Source of the DNA: Paracoccus beibuensis
GTDB lineage: Bacteria; Pseudomonadota; Alphaproteobacteria; Rhodobacterales; Rhodobacteraceae
Direction of reading: 5' to 3'
Assembly: GCF_026162625.1 (NCBI RefSeq)
Contig: NZ_JAOTBD010000003.1
Span: forward strand, 151,375 to 215,374
DNA length: 64,000 bases
The notes below the pieces were generated by a model. That model worked only from the letters and a program-made list of their open reading frames with translations, had not been told where the DNA came from and ran no database searches. Below are positions 7,861-16,870 of the stretch, piece by piece (within the stretch, counting starts at the first letter, position 1; each line of letters opens with the position of its first letter). Made by a program: the position numbers and the translations under genes.

Positions 7861-8630
7861 CGGAGGGTGGCGGCGAAGCGGTCGAAGATCGCCGGTGGCG
7901 CGGCGATGACGTTGCCACTGTCCTCGGGGCGGTCCTCGGGCGCCCAGCCCTCGACCCGGCAGCCGGCTTCGCGCAGCAGGACCAGGCCTGCGGCGATGTC
8001 CCAGGGCCGCAGGCGGCGTTCCCAGAACCCGTCCAGCCGTCCTGCCGCGACATAGGCCAGGTCCAGCGCCGCGGCCCCCATGCGCCGGACGCCTGCCGAC
8101 TGGGGCAGCACGCGAACCAGGTCGGCGGCGTGGTCGGGAATGTCGGGCATGTCCCCGAAGGGCAGGCCGGTCCCGAACAGCGCAGCGTCGAAGCCTGGCG
8201 GTGCCGCCGCCGCAAGCGGGGCGTCGTTCAGGTGCAGGCCGCCGCCGATGCGGGCGCTGAACATCTCGTTCTTCAGGGGATCGTGGACGACGCCCAGGAC
8301 CAGCCGCCCGTCTTCCTCCAGCGCGATGGACACGGCCCAATGCGCAATCCCGCGCAGGAAGTTCGTCGTTCCGTCCAGCGGATCGACGATCCAGCGGCGG
8401 CGGCCGGCAAGCCCCGCGCTTTCCTCGCCCAGCCAGCCATCGCCGGGGCAGCCGTCCAGAAGGTCGCGCCTCAGCATCGCCTCGGCCCCGTGATCGGCCT
8501 GCGACACATAGTCGCCCGCGCGCTTGGCGGTGATCGTCAGTTGGTCGCGCGCTGCCCAATGGTCGCGCAGCAGGTCCCCGGCCGCGCGTGCGGCCTTGCA
8601 GGCAAGCGTCAGATCGTCGATGGTGCTCAT
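7833..8630 (-). CDS. Inositol-monophosphatase-family phosphatase
   Basis: The 265-residue protein has the Li-sensitive metal-dependent phosphatase motifs GEESAG, WIVDPLDGTTNFLRG (metal site) and RPWDIAAGLVLLREAGC. These enzymes hydrolyse inositol phosphates, bisphosphate nucleotides (CysQ) or related sugars. The substrate cannot be decided here. The ATG at 8630 gives the typical family length; the frame is open upstream to 8882 but that extension is rich in Arg/Pro and would run into the RND gene region. It converges with the FkbM gene with a 28-bp overlap. A second family member (HisN-like) lies at 28 kb. Confidence 0.87.
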   Translation of the reverse strand: MSTIDDLTLACKAARAAGDLLRDHWAARDQLTITAKRAGDYVSQADHGAEAMLRRDLLDGCPGDGWLGEESAGLAGRRRWIVDPLDGTTNFLRGIAHWAVSIALEEDGRLVLGVVHDPLKNEMFSARIGGGLHLNDAPLAAAAPPGFDAALFGTGLPFGDMPDIPDHAADLVRVLPQSAGVRRMGAAALDLAYVAAGRLDGFWERRLRPWDIAAGLVLLREAGCRVEGWAPEDRPEDSGNVIAAPPAIFDRFAATLRQSGETTRA

Positions 8631-8791
8631 GGCGCGGGCCCCCCTTTGTCGGCCCTGCGGATGCCCGGCGAGGCAGCGTCTGTCAACGCCGCGACGGCGG
8701 ATCACACAGGATTTCATTTGCGGCGGCGGCTTGATCGGGCACTCTGCCAAAAGGCGCCGGCACCGGGCGCAGTGCTGTTGGAAGGCTGACG

Positions 8792-9883
8792 ATGCGGATC
8801 CTAAAGACAACATTAGGCGCGATCGTGATCGTGGGGGCGGCCGCTGCGGGGCTGCACCTGTCCGACCGCCTGCTGGCGGCACCCGACCCGCAGGTCCGCG
8901 CCGAGACCCTGTCCGAGACCGTGCCCGTCGAGACCATCCCCGTCGAGACCGCCCGCTTCACCGATAGTGTCCGCGCCGTCGGCACCGCCCGTGCCCGCCG
9001 CGCCATTGCCGTGACATCCGAGGCCAGCGGCCGCATCACCCGCATCGCCTTTACCCCGGGGGGCGCGGTCGCCCAGGGCGACCTGCTGCTGGCGCTGGAC
9101 GACCGGGCGGAACAGGCCGACCTGATGGCGGCCGAGGCGACGCTGGCCGAAGCGCAGGCTGCCTTTGCCAGGCAAGAGCAGTTGAACCGCAGCGGCAGCG
9201 CGTCAGACGCCGCGTTTCAGACCGCTCGTGCGGCGCTGCTGCGGGCCGAGGCCGAGCGCGACAGCGCCCAGCTGGCGCTGGAGGATCGGCGCGTGACAGC
9301 ACCCTTCGACGGCGTGACGGGCCTCACCGACCTGGTCGAGGGGCAGCTTCTGGACAGCGCCACGCCAATCACCACGCTGGACGACCTTTCGGCGATAGAG
9401 GTCGACTTCGCCGTGCCCGAAACGCTGCTGCCGCGGCTGGCTCAGGGGCAGGCGGTGCAGCTGCGCTCGGCCGCCTGGCCCGGGCGGGTGTTTCCGGCAG
9501 AGATCGCCCGCATCGACACCCGCGTCGATCCGGCCACGCGGTCCATCGCCCTGCGCGCGCAGATGGACAATGGCGACCGTGCGCTGGCCGGCGGGATGTT
9601 CCTGCAGGTGGAACTGGTGCTGGATGAACGCCGCGCGCCCGCCGTGCCGGAAACCGCGCTGACCGTGGACGGCGACCGGCACCTTGTTCTGGTCGCGCGC
9701 GACGGCCAGGCACAGCATGCCGAGATCGAGGTGGGCCAGCAGATCGACGGGCTGGTCGAGGTCGTGGCCGGGCTGGAGCCCGGCACACCGATCATCGTGT
9801 CGAACCTGCATCGCGTCTCGCCCGGCACCGCCATCCATGCGACGCCCCGGACCCAGACCGCCAGTTCCGGGGCGGGCGGATGA
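8792..9883 (+). CDS. RND efflux periplasmic adaptor (membrane fusion protein)
   Basis: The 363-residue protein begins with a single membrane anchor or uncleaved signal (ILKTTLGAIVIVGAAAAGLHL). The HlyD-type order follows: a lipoyl half (SEASGRITRIAFTPGGAVAQGDLLLALDD), a coiled-coil hairpin rich in Ala/Glu (about 107-160), the second lipoyl half (RRVTAPFDGVTGLTDLVEG), and a beta-barrel/membrane-proximal domain. It should link the inner-membrane RND pump to an outer-membrane channel. The stop overlaps the pump start by 4 bp (ATGA). No TolC-like gene is in the window, so an unlinked channel is expected. Confidence 0.92.
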   Translation: MRILKTTLGAIVIVGAAAAGLHLSDRLLAAPDPQVRAETLSETVPVETIPVETARFTDSVRAVGTARARRAIAVTSEASGRITRIAFTPGGAVAQGDLLLALDDRAEQADLMAAEATLAEAQAAFARQEQLNRSGSASDAAFQTARAALLRAEAERDSAQLALEDRRVTAPFDGVTGLTDLVEGQLLDSATPITTLDDLSAIEVDFAVPETLLPRLAQGQAVQLRSAAWPGRVFPAEIARIDTRVDPATRSIALRAQMDNGDRALAGGMFLQVELVLDERRAPAVPETALTVDGDRHLVLVARDGQAQHAEIEVGQQIDGLVEVVAGLEPGTPIIVSNLHRVSPGTAIHATPRTQTASSGAGG

Positions 9884-12800
9884 GCCTGCCCGACCTTTCG
9901 CTGCGCCGGCCGGTCCTTGCGACGGTCCTGAACCTGCTGATCGTGCTGATCGGCGCCGTCGCCATGACCCGCCTGCCGGTGCGCGAACTGCCGCAGGTGG
10001 ACGCGGCAGAGGTCAGCGTCCGCGTGGACTATACCGGTGCGGGACCCGAGGTGGTGGACAACCAGCTGGCAACGGTGATCGAGGGCGCGCTTGCGGGCGT
10101 CAGCGGCGTCACGTCCATGCGCACGAACTCTGACCGGGGCGGGATGCGCAGCGTGCTGACTTTCGATCCGTCGCGCGACATCGACAGCGCCGCCAACGAC
10201 GTGCGCGCTGCCGTGGACCGGGTCCTGAACGACCTGCCCGAAGGCGCCGGCACGCCCAGGGTCGAGAAGAACGACGACGAGGGCGACCCGGTGATGCGGT
10301 TGTCGCTGTCCAGCCCGACGATGACGCCGCTTCAGCTGTCAGACTATGCCGACCGCTTCATCATCGACCGCCTGGCCCGCCTGCCCGGCGTGGCCAACAC
10401 CGCGATCTATGGCGAGCGGGCGCCATCGATGCGGATCTGGCTGGATCAGTCCCGCATGGCCGGCTATGGCCTGACGACCGGTGATGTCATCGCCGCGCTG
10501 CAGGCCAACAACGTGGAACTCCCCGCCGGAGAGATCGAGACCGACGCCCGCCAGCTGCAGGTGTTGGCCGAGACGCGCTTCGCCTCGGCCGACGCGTTCC
10601 GACAGGTGGTCCTGCGCGACGACGGAACCCGGCCCCTGCGTCTTGGCGACATCGCCCGGATCGAGCAGGGCGCCGAGGAAACCGAGACGATCTACCGCTC
10701 GAACGGCGTGGTCGCGTTGGGGATGGGCGTGCTGCCGCAGGCGCAGTCGAACACCGTCGCCATTTCCCGCGCCATCCGCGCCGAGATCGAGCGCATCCGC
10801 CCGACCCTGCCCCCGGGCATGTCGCTGCGCGTCACATCGGACGAGGCGGTCTTCATCGAAAGTTCGCTGGCGCAGGTCGTGAAGGTCTTCGCCGAGGCCG
10901 TGGCACTGGTCACGGCGGTGATCTTCCTGTTCCTCGGCTCGATGCGGCTGTCGCTGGTGCCGGTGGTGACGATCCCCATCTCGGCGCTGGGGGCGGGCCT
11001 GGGGATGCTGGCGCTGGGATTCTCGATCAACATCCTGACCCTGTTCGCGCTGATCCTGGCGATCGGCCTGGTCGTTGACGACGCCATCGTGGTGCTGGAG
11101 AACATCCAGCGCCACCGCGCCATGGGCGCCAGCCGGGCCGAGGCCGCCCGGCGCGGCGCGGGCCAGGTCAGCTTCGCCGTCATCGCGACGACGGCCGTGC
11201 TGATTTCAGTCTTCCTGCCGGTCAGCTTCATGGAGGGTGAACTGGGCCAGCTGTTTGCGGAATTCGGGATCGTCATGGCCATCGCCGTTGCCGTGTCGGG
11301 CGTCGTCGCGCTGACCCTGTCGCCGGTGCTGGCCGCCCGAGTCATGCCGCGCGAGGACAAGCCGAACTGGCTGACCCGCAGCGTCAACCGCGCGATCGAC
11401 TGGCTGGAACGCGGCTATGACGCGATCCTGGCGCGGATGATTGCCCGGCCCGTGGCGATCCTTGCCGGAACGGCATTCCTGGTCGCAGCGGCAGTGTCGG
11501 TCTATCAGGCGCTGCCCCGGCAGCTGACCCCTGACGAGGATCGCGGCGCGTTCCGCATCATGCTGACGGCGCCGCAGGGGTCGAACCTTGCCTATACGGA
11601 CGCGGCCGCGCGCAAGGTCGAGGCGATGATCGCGCCCCTGCGCGAGCAGGGCGTCGTCGAGAACGTCACCACCGTGGTCGGCATCTGGGGCGAGACCCGG
11701 CGGGCCCGGGTGTTCGTGAACCTTGTCCCTTGGGACAAGCGCGACGTCTCGGTTGACGAGGTGATGGCCGAGCTGCGCCCGCAGGTCTCGGCCATGACCG
11801 AGATTTCGTCCTGGCTGCAACCCTCGGGCGGGCTTGGCATCGGCAGCGGCAGCGGCAGCATCAGCTGGATGATCGGTGGGCCGGACCTGGAGCGCGCCGC
11901 GGCGTGGGCCAGCGACCTTGCGGACGAACTGCAGGGCGCGCCCGGAGTGGCGGGGGTCGAGGTCGACTTCGCCGCGAACCAGCCGGGCGCGTCGCTGTCC
12001 ATCGACCGCACCCGGGCGCAGGACCTGGGGCTGGACAGCGAAACGGTGGCGCAGACGCTGCAGGTGCTGTTCGCGTCGCGGACGGTCGGCGAATATGCCG
12101 ACGATGGGCGGCAGTACCCGGTCATCCTGCAGGCCTTGCCAGAGGATCGCGACAGCGTCGGCGACATGTTGTCGGTGATGATCCGCAACGGTCGCGGCGA
12201 CCTGATCCCGCTGTCGGCCTTCGCCGACATCACCACCGGCGCCACCGTCCCCGAGATCGACCGCTATGACCGCCTGATCTCGGTCGAGACCGAGGCTGAC
12301 CTGGTCGAGGGCACGGACCTTGCCCGCGCCATGGCCGTAGTCGAGGCCGCCGCAGCCGACCTGCCCGCAGGTGCCCTGCTGGCCTGGCGCGGGCAGGCCG
12401 AGGATTTCCAGGAAAACCAGGGCGGAGTGGCCACGGTCTTCGCCATGGCGCTGGCCATCGTGTTCCTGGTTCTGGCCGCACAGTTCGAAAGCTTCCGCAC
12501 GCCCCTGACGATCATGCTGACGGTGCCCTTGGGGCTGGCGGGCGCGGTGGCGACGCTGCTGCTGACCGGGGCATCGGTCAACATCTTTTCCCAGGTCGGG
12601 ATGATCCTGCTGATCGGGATCATGGCCAAGAACGGCATCCTGATCGTCGAGTTCGCCAACCAGCTGCGCGACGAGGGCCGTGACTTGGTGACGGCCGCGC
12701 GCGAAGGCGCGGTCACGCGGCTGCGGCCGGTGATGATGACGACCATCGCCACCGTGCTCGGGGCGGTGCCTTTGGCGACGGCGACGGGGGCGGGGGCCGA

Positions 12801-12942
12801 AAGCCGACGGGCAATCGGCGCGGTGATTGTGGGCGGGCTGTCGCTGGCCTTCGTGCTGACGCTGTTCCTGACGCCGGTGATCTATGTCCTGGTCGAGAAC
12901 CTGCGCCGCCATCCGCGCCCCGAGGCGCAGCCGGCGGAATAG
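9880..12942 (+). CDS. Efflux RND transporter permease (AcrB/HAE1-like)
   Basis: The 1020-residue protein is the usual length for a proton-driven RND drug pump. It starts with LSLRRPVLATVLNLLIVL-like TM1. Two large periplasmic loops follow, and the TM4 relay segment GLVVDDAIVVLENIQRHRA carries the adjacent aspartates. The second half repeats the fold and ends with GIMAKNGILIVEFANQL and PVMMTTIATVLGAVPL. It is translationally coupled to the adaptor gene upstream. The substrate is unknown; multidrug or metabolite export is typical. The next gene is convergent and only 9 bp away. Confidence 0.95.
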   Translation: MSLPDLSLRRPVLATVLNLLIVLIGAVAMTRLPVRELPQVDAAEVSVRVDYTGAGPEVVDNQLATVIEGALAGVSGVTSMRTNSDRGGMRSVLTFDPSRDIDSAANDVRAAVDRVLNDLPEGAGTPRVEKNDDEGDPVMRLSLSSPTMTPLQLSDYADRFIIDRLARLPGVANTAIYGERAPSMRIWLDQSRMAGYGLTTGDVIAALQANNVELPAGEIETDARQLQVLAETRFASADAFRQVVLRDDGTRPLRLGDIARIEQGAEETETIYRSNGVVALGMGVLPQAQSNTVAISRAIRAEIERIRPTLPPGMSLRVTSDEAVFIESSLAQVVKVFAEAVALVTAVIFLFLGSMRLSLVPVVTIPISALGAGLGMLALGFSINILTLFALILAIGLVVDDAIVVLENIQRHRAMGASRAEAARRGAGQVSFAVIATTAVLISVFLPVSFMEGELGQLFAEFGIVMAIAVAVSGVVALTLSPVLAARVMPREDKPNWLTRSVNRAIDWLERGYDAILARMIARPVAILAGTAFLVAAAVSVYQALPRQLTPDEDRGAFRIMLTAPQGSNLAYTDAAARKVEAMIAPLREQGVVENVTTVVGIWGETRRARVFVNLVPWDKRDVSVDEVMAELRPQVSAMTEISSWLQPSGGLGIGSGSGSISWMIGGPDLERAAAWASDLADELQGAPGVAGVEVDFAANQPGASLSIDRTRAQDLGLDSETVAQTLQVLFASRTVGEYADDGRQYPVILQALPEDRDSVGDMLSVMIRNGRGDLIPLSAFADITTGATVPEIDRYDRLISVETEADLVEGTDLARAMAVVEAAAADLPAGALLAWRGQAEDFQENQGGVATVFAMALAIVFLVLAAQFESFRTPLTIMLTVPLGLAGAVATLLLTGASVNIFSQVGMILLIGIMAKNGILIVEFANQLRDEGRDLVTAAREGAVTRLRPVMMTTIATVLGAVPLATATGAGAESRRAIGAVIVGGLSLAFVLTLFLTPVIYVLVENLRRHPRPEAQPAE

Positions 12943-12951
12943 CGGCCGGCC

Positions 12952-13584
12952 TCAGCCACGCCCGGCGATGATCTCGAGCACGGTGCCAAGCGAGGCGCCC
13001 ATATGCGCGCGCATCAGCGCCGCCGCGCGGTCCCCATCGCGCGCCGTCACAGCCTCGAGGATCTGGCGATGTTCGGCGCGCGACGATCCGATCCTGTCGG
13101 CCCGCTCCATGAACTGCGCGTTGCGCCAGGGAAGGCTGCGGCGGTTCAGATCCTCCAGCAGGTCGGCCAGCACGTGGTTCTGCGCCCCTTGCCGCAGCGC
13201 ATCGTGGAACCGGATGTTCAGGTCGGCATAATCCGTGCCCGACCCGTCGCCGTCGAGGATGCGCCGCAGCACCGCGAGTTCAGCCGAGGTCATGCGCAGC
13301 GCGGCCAGTCCCGCGCAAAGCGCCTCCAACTCGCCCAGGGCCTCGAACAGGTGGCGCAGCGCGTCGGGCGACATGCGGCGGACCAGGAAGGCGCGGCGCG
13401 GCCCGCGTTCGATCAGCCCCTCGGCCGCAAGGCGCTGCAAGGCCTCGCGCACCGGCGTGCGCGATAGGCCGAAGCGCGCGCCGAGTGCCGTCTCCGCGAG
13501 AGGGTCGCCCGGGCGCAGGACGCCCGTCACGATCTCGGCCGACAGGACGGCGTGTATCTGTTCGGCGGACCGTGTCGCGGACAT
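12952..13584 (-). CDS. GntR-family (FCD/VanR subgroup) transcriptional regulator
   Basis: The 210-residue protein has an N-terminal GntR winged helix (LGARFGLSRTPVREALQRLAAEGLIE, about 31-56). A C-terminal all-helical FCD ligand domain follows with the usual metal-binding His/Asp pattern (DLNIRFHDALRQGA, EHRQILEAV, MRAHM). It is divergent from the gamma-glutamyltransferase-like gene. A perfect TGTATACA palindrome of the type FCD regulators bind lies between them. It most likely represses the catabolic genes to its right in the absence of an organic acid or amide ligand; the ligand is unknown. Confidence 0.92.
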   Translation of the reverse strand: MSATRSAEQIHAVLSAEIVTGVLRPGDPLAETALGARFGLSRTPVREALQRLAAEGLIERGPRRAFLVRRMSPDALRHLFEALGELEALCAGLAALRMTSAELAVLRRILDGDGSGTDYADLNIRFHDALRQGAQNHVLADLLEDLNRRSLPWRNAQFMERADRIGSSRAEHRQILEAVTARDGDRAAALMRAHMGASLGTVLEIIAGRG

Positions 13585-13622
13585 AAGGTCGCTCCGTCGC
13601 TTGTGTTCCGATCACCATCATC

Positions 13623-13630
13623 TGTATACA
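13623..13630. promoter_or_regulatory. Candidate GntR operator (TGTATACA palindrome)
   Basis: A perfect 8-bp palindrome TGTATACA sits 38 bp upstream of the GntR start codon and 48 bp upstream of the GGT-like gene. GntR proteins of the FCD class commonly recognise TNGTATACNA-like sites, so this is a good autoregulatory and divergent-operon operator candidate. Confidence 0.6.
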
Positions 13631-13677
13631 TGTCGCACGGTCGATGCCACGTGATTCAGCCGCGACAGAGGGACGCC

Positions 13678-15270
13678 ATGACGACATTCGACTTCCTGTC
13701 CGGCCGCCGGCCCGCGACCCTTGCGGCGCGCGCGATGATCGCGACCTCGCATCCCTTGGCGACCTCCGCGGGACTGGCGGTGCTGACCGAAGGCGGCAAC
13801 GCCGTCGACGCGGCCATCGCGGCCAGTGCGGTGCAGGCGGTGGTCGACCCTCTGATGACCGGGATCGGCGGTGATTGCTTCGTACTTTACGCGCCCAGGG
13901 GCGGGGTGGTGCGGGCGCTGAACGGTTCGGGCCGCGCCCCCGCCGCCGCGACGGTCGAGGCGCTGCAGGCTGCGGGCCTGACGTCCGAGATCCCGCAGAC
14001 CAGCCCCCACGCCGTGACGGTTCCGGGTGCGGTCTCGGCCTGGTGCCGTCTGCACGCGGACCTGGGTTCGCTGCCGTTGGTCCGCCTCTTCCAGGACGCC
14101 ATTGGCTATGCCCGCGACGGCTATCCGGTGACGCCACGCGTCGCACGGGACTGGGCCGAAGCCGCGTCGCTGATCGGGGCCGATCCCGATGCGGCCGCAG
14201 TCTTCCTGCCCGATGCACGGGCGCCCGCCGCCGGCGCGCGTCATGCTCAACCGCTGCTGGCCGACCGGCTTGCCGAAATCGCGACCCACGGCGCGGCGTC
14301 CTTCTACCAAGGCCCGACCGCAGCCAGCATGGTCGCCCATCTGCGCGGTCTTGGCGGGCTGCACACGACTGATGACTTCGCCGAGGCGACCGAGGGGGCC
14401 GAGTGGGTCACGCCGATCAGCGCCGGCTATCGCGGCTTCGACATCCACCAATGTCCGCCGAACGGGCAGGGGTTGGCGGCGCTGCTGATCCTGAAGATCA
14501 TCGAAGGCTTCGACATGGCCGCCTTGTCGCCCGCCGACCGCCTGCATGTGCAAGCCGAGGCGACGAAGCTGGCCTATCACCACCGCGACGCGCTGCTGGG
14601 CGACCCGGAGCATTGCCGCGACCTGACCGAAACGCTTCTGTCGGATCGGACAATCCAGGCCCTGCGCGCCCGGATCGACATGGCCCGCGCCCTGCCACCC
14701 GCCCTGTGGGACGAGCCAGAGCACAAGGACACGATCTACCTGTGCGTGGTCGACGCGCAGGGAAACGCCGTCTCGTTCATCAACTCGATCTTCCACGGGT
14801 TCGGGTCCGGCCGGTTGGACCCTGCGACGGGCGTGCTGTTTCAAAGCCGCGGTGCATCGTTCCGGCTGGTCCCCGGGCACCCGAACGCCATCGGGCCGCG
14901 CAAGCGGCCGATGCACACGATCATTCCCGGCATGGTGACGCAGGGGGGGCGCATCGTCATGCCCTTCGGCGTCATGGGCGGGCAGTATCAGGCGGCGGGC
15001 CACGCGGCCTTCCTGTCGGCGGTCATCGACCGGGGGCTGGATCTGCAGCAGGCCATGGACGAGCCGCGCGTCTTTGCGACCGACGGCATCCTGCAGGTCG
15101 AACCGACGCTGCCAGACGATATCTGCGCCGACCTTGCCGGACGGGGACACAAGATCAAGCGGCTGACCGGCCCGATGGGCGGCGCGCAGGCGATCCGCGT
15201 CGACGCGGCGACCGGCATGCTGGAGGGTGGGTCGGACAGCCGCAAGGACGGCATGGCCCTTGGTTTCTGA
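13678..15270 (+). CDS. Gamma-glutamyltransferase-family Ntn hydrolase
   Basis: The 530-residue protein matches the GGT family in length. It shows the N-terminal GGNAVDAAIAASAV helix, DPLMTGIGGDCF, and the expected processing site KDTIYLCVVD with the nucleophile threonine at about residue 352. PMHTIIPGMV and FGVMGGQYQ line the small-subunit active site. No signal peptide is evident, so it is probably cytoplasmic, unlike periplasmic GGT. Cytoplasmic relatives hydrolyse small amides (for example oxamate in purine breakdown), which would fit the linked molybdenum hydroxylase and M20 amidohydrolase. That substrate is an inference. ATG 13678 is chosen because longer starts overlap the operator and the GntR gene. 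Confidence 0.87.
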   Translation: MTTFDFLSGRRPATLAARAMIATSHPLATSAGLAVLTEGGNAVDAAIAASAVQAVVDPLMTGIGGDCFVLYAPRGGVVRALNGSGRAPAAATVEALQAAGLTSEIPQTSPHAVTVPGAVSAWCRLHADLGSLPLVRLFQDAIGYARDGYPVTPRVARDWAEAASLIGADPDAAAVFLPDARAPAAGARHAQPLLADRLAEIATHGAASFYQGPTAASMVAHLRGLGGLHTTDDFAEATEGAEWVTPISAGYRGFDIHQCPPNGQGLAALLILKIIEGFDMAALSPADRLHVQAEATKLAYHHRDALLGDPEHCRDLTETLLSDRTIQALRARIDMARALPPALWDEPEHKDTIYLCVVDAQGNAVSFINSIFHGFGSGRLDPATGVLFQSRGASFRLVPGHPNAIGPRKRPMHTIIPGMVTQGGRIVMPFGVMGGQYQAAGHAAFLSAVIDRGLDLQQAMDEPRVFATDGILQVEPTLPDDICADLAGRGHKIKRLTGPMGGAQAIRVDAATGMLEGGSDSRKDGMALGF

Positions 15271-15282
15271 AGGAGCAGGCGG

Positions 15283-16266
15283 ATGAAATTCCTCAAGCGG
15301 ATCGGGATCGACAGCTACATGCTGATGCTGCTGGGCACGGTTCTTCTGGGACTGATCCTGCCGGCGCGCGGCATCGCGGCCGAGGGGCTGGGGCATGTGA
15401 CCTATGGCTCTGTCGCGCTGCTGTTTTTCCTGTATGGGGCGAAGCTGGACCCTGCCTCGGTCAGGACGGGACTGCTGAACTGGCGCCTGCAGGGCCTGAC
15501 CTTCGCGGCGACCTACCTGCTGTTCCCGATCCTGGCGATCGGGTTCGCGGCGGTCTTCGGCAGGCTTCTGGGCCCGCAGGTGACGCTGGGGCTGCTGTTC
15601 CTGGGCGTCCTGCCCTCGACCATCCAGAGCTCGATCGCCTTCGTGTCTATCTCGGGCGGCAACGTGCCGGCGGCAATCTGCGCGGCGTCGCTGTCGAACC
15701 TGGTCGGTGTCGTGCTGACGCCCATGCTTGTGGCGCTGCTGCTGCAGGCGGGCGACGGCGGCATCGACCTGAACGCCATCTTCCGCGTCGGCACGCAAAT
15801 CCTGCTGCCGTTCATCATCGGCCAGATCCTGCGCCCCTGGGTCGGCGCATCCGTCAAGCGGCATCGCATCCTGACGCTGGTCGTGGACCGGGGCGCGATC
15901 CTGCTGATCGTCTATTCGGCCTTCAGCGCCGGAACGGTGTCCGGACTCTGGTCGCAGATCCCGTCCGCCAGCCTGGTGGCGCTGATCGCCGTCGCGCTGA
16001 TCATGCTGGCGGTGGTCTTCGGCGCCATCGCCCTGATCGGCCGCCTGTCGCGGATGCCGGCCGAGGATCGATCCGTCCTCTTCTTCTGCGGCTCGACGAA
16101 AAGCCTGGCCTCGGGTCTGCCCATCGCGACTGCGCTGTTCCCGGCCGAGACGGTGGGGGCCACGGTCCTGCCGGTGCTGATCTTCCACATGGCGCAGCTG
16201 CTGATCTGCGCGATGATCGCCCAGCACAGCGCGCGTCGCGTCCAGGGGACCGCCCTCGTGTCCTGA
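15283..16266 (+). CDS. Bile acid:sodium symporter-like (YfeH/SBF-like) transporter
   Basis: The 327-residue, roughly 10-TM protein has the SBF-like signatures LLFFLYGAKLDPASVRTGL, LGVLPSTIQSSIAFVSISGGN and LFFCGSTKSLASGLPIATALF. These correspond to the YfeH subgroup of the bile acid:sodium symporter superfamily. Members take up organic anions with sodium. It starts 12 bp after the GGT-like gene with AAGGAG upstream, so it is in that operon. It probably imports the substrate degraded by the neighbouring enzymes. Confidence 0.85.
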   Translation: MKFLKRIGIDSYMLMLLGTVLLGLILPARGIAAEGLGHVTYGSVALLFFLYGAKLDPASVRTGLLNWRLQGLTFAATYLLFPILAIGFAAVFGRLLGPQVTLGLLFLGVLPSTIQSSIAFVSISGGNVPAAICAASLSNLVGVVLTPMLVALLLQAGDGGIDLNAIFRVGTQILLPFIIGQILRPWVGASVKRHRILTLVVDRGAILLIVYSAFSAGTVSGLWSQIPSASLVALIAVALIMLAVVFGAIALIGRLSRMPAEDRSVLFFCGSTKSLASGLPIATALFPAETVGATVLPVLIFHMAQLLICAMIAQHSARRVQGTALVS

Positions 16267-16345
16267 CAATCGGCGGGGCAGGGAACTGCCGCGCGCCATT
16301 CCACGTTGCGTTCGGAAACCCAGCAAGCGGTCCAAGGAGCAGCCG

Positions 16346-16870
16346 ATGGCGCAAACCCCCGCAGCCAGGATTGCCGTCAACGGCGTCTCGCATGACTACA
16401 AAGGCGATCCGCGCCGCAGCCTTCTCGACTTCCTGCGTCGCGATTTTGGCCTGACCGGAACCAAGAAAGGATGCGACCACGGCCAATGCGGGGCCTGCAC
16501 GGTCATGGTGAACGGGCGGCGGATCAACTCCTGCCTGACGCTGGCGGTCATGCATGACGGCGACGAGGTGACGACCATCGAAGGCCTCGGCATGCCAGAC
16601 AGCCTGTCGGCCCTGCAGAAGGCTTTCGTGTCGCATGACGGGTTCCAATGCGGCTATTGCACGCCCGGCCAGATCTGTTCCGCGGCCGCCATGATCGAAG
16701 AGATCCGAGAGGGTTGGCCCAGCTTCGTTTCTGTCGACGTTGCCGGTCATGCGCGTCTTGACGACGAAGAGATCCGCGAGCGGATGAGCGGCAACCTGTG
16801 CCGCTGCGGGGCTTATGCGAATATCCTGGCCGCCATCAAAGAGGTCATGGAAAGCGGGGCCACGTCATGA
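16346..16870 (+). CDS. PaoA-like [2Fe-2S] subunit of xanthine-oxidase-family aldehyde/heterocycle dehydrogenase
   Basis: The 174-residue protein contains two 2Fe-2S centres. The plant-type cluster has Cys43, 48, 51 and 63 (GCDHGQCGACTV). The alpha-helical cluster has Cys102, 105, 152 and 154 (QCGYCTPGQIC, NLCRCGAY). It carries electrons from the molybdenum subunit to the FAD subunit. E. coli PaoA has a Tat leader, but here the protein begins MAQTPAARIAVNG with no twin-arginine signal, so the complex is predicted to be cytoplasmic. It overlaps the next gene by 4 bp (ATGA). Confidence 0.92.
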   Translation: MAQTPAARIAVNGVSHDYKGDPRRSLLDFLRRDFGLTGTKKGCDHGQCGACTVMVNGRRINSCLTLAVMHDGDEVTTIEGLGMPDSLSALQKAFVSHDGFQCGYCTPGQICSAAAMIEEIREGWPSFVSVDVAGHARLDDEEIRERMSGNLCRCGAYANILAAIKEVMESGATS

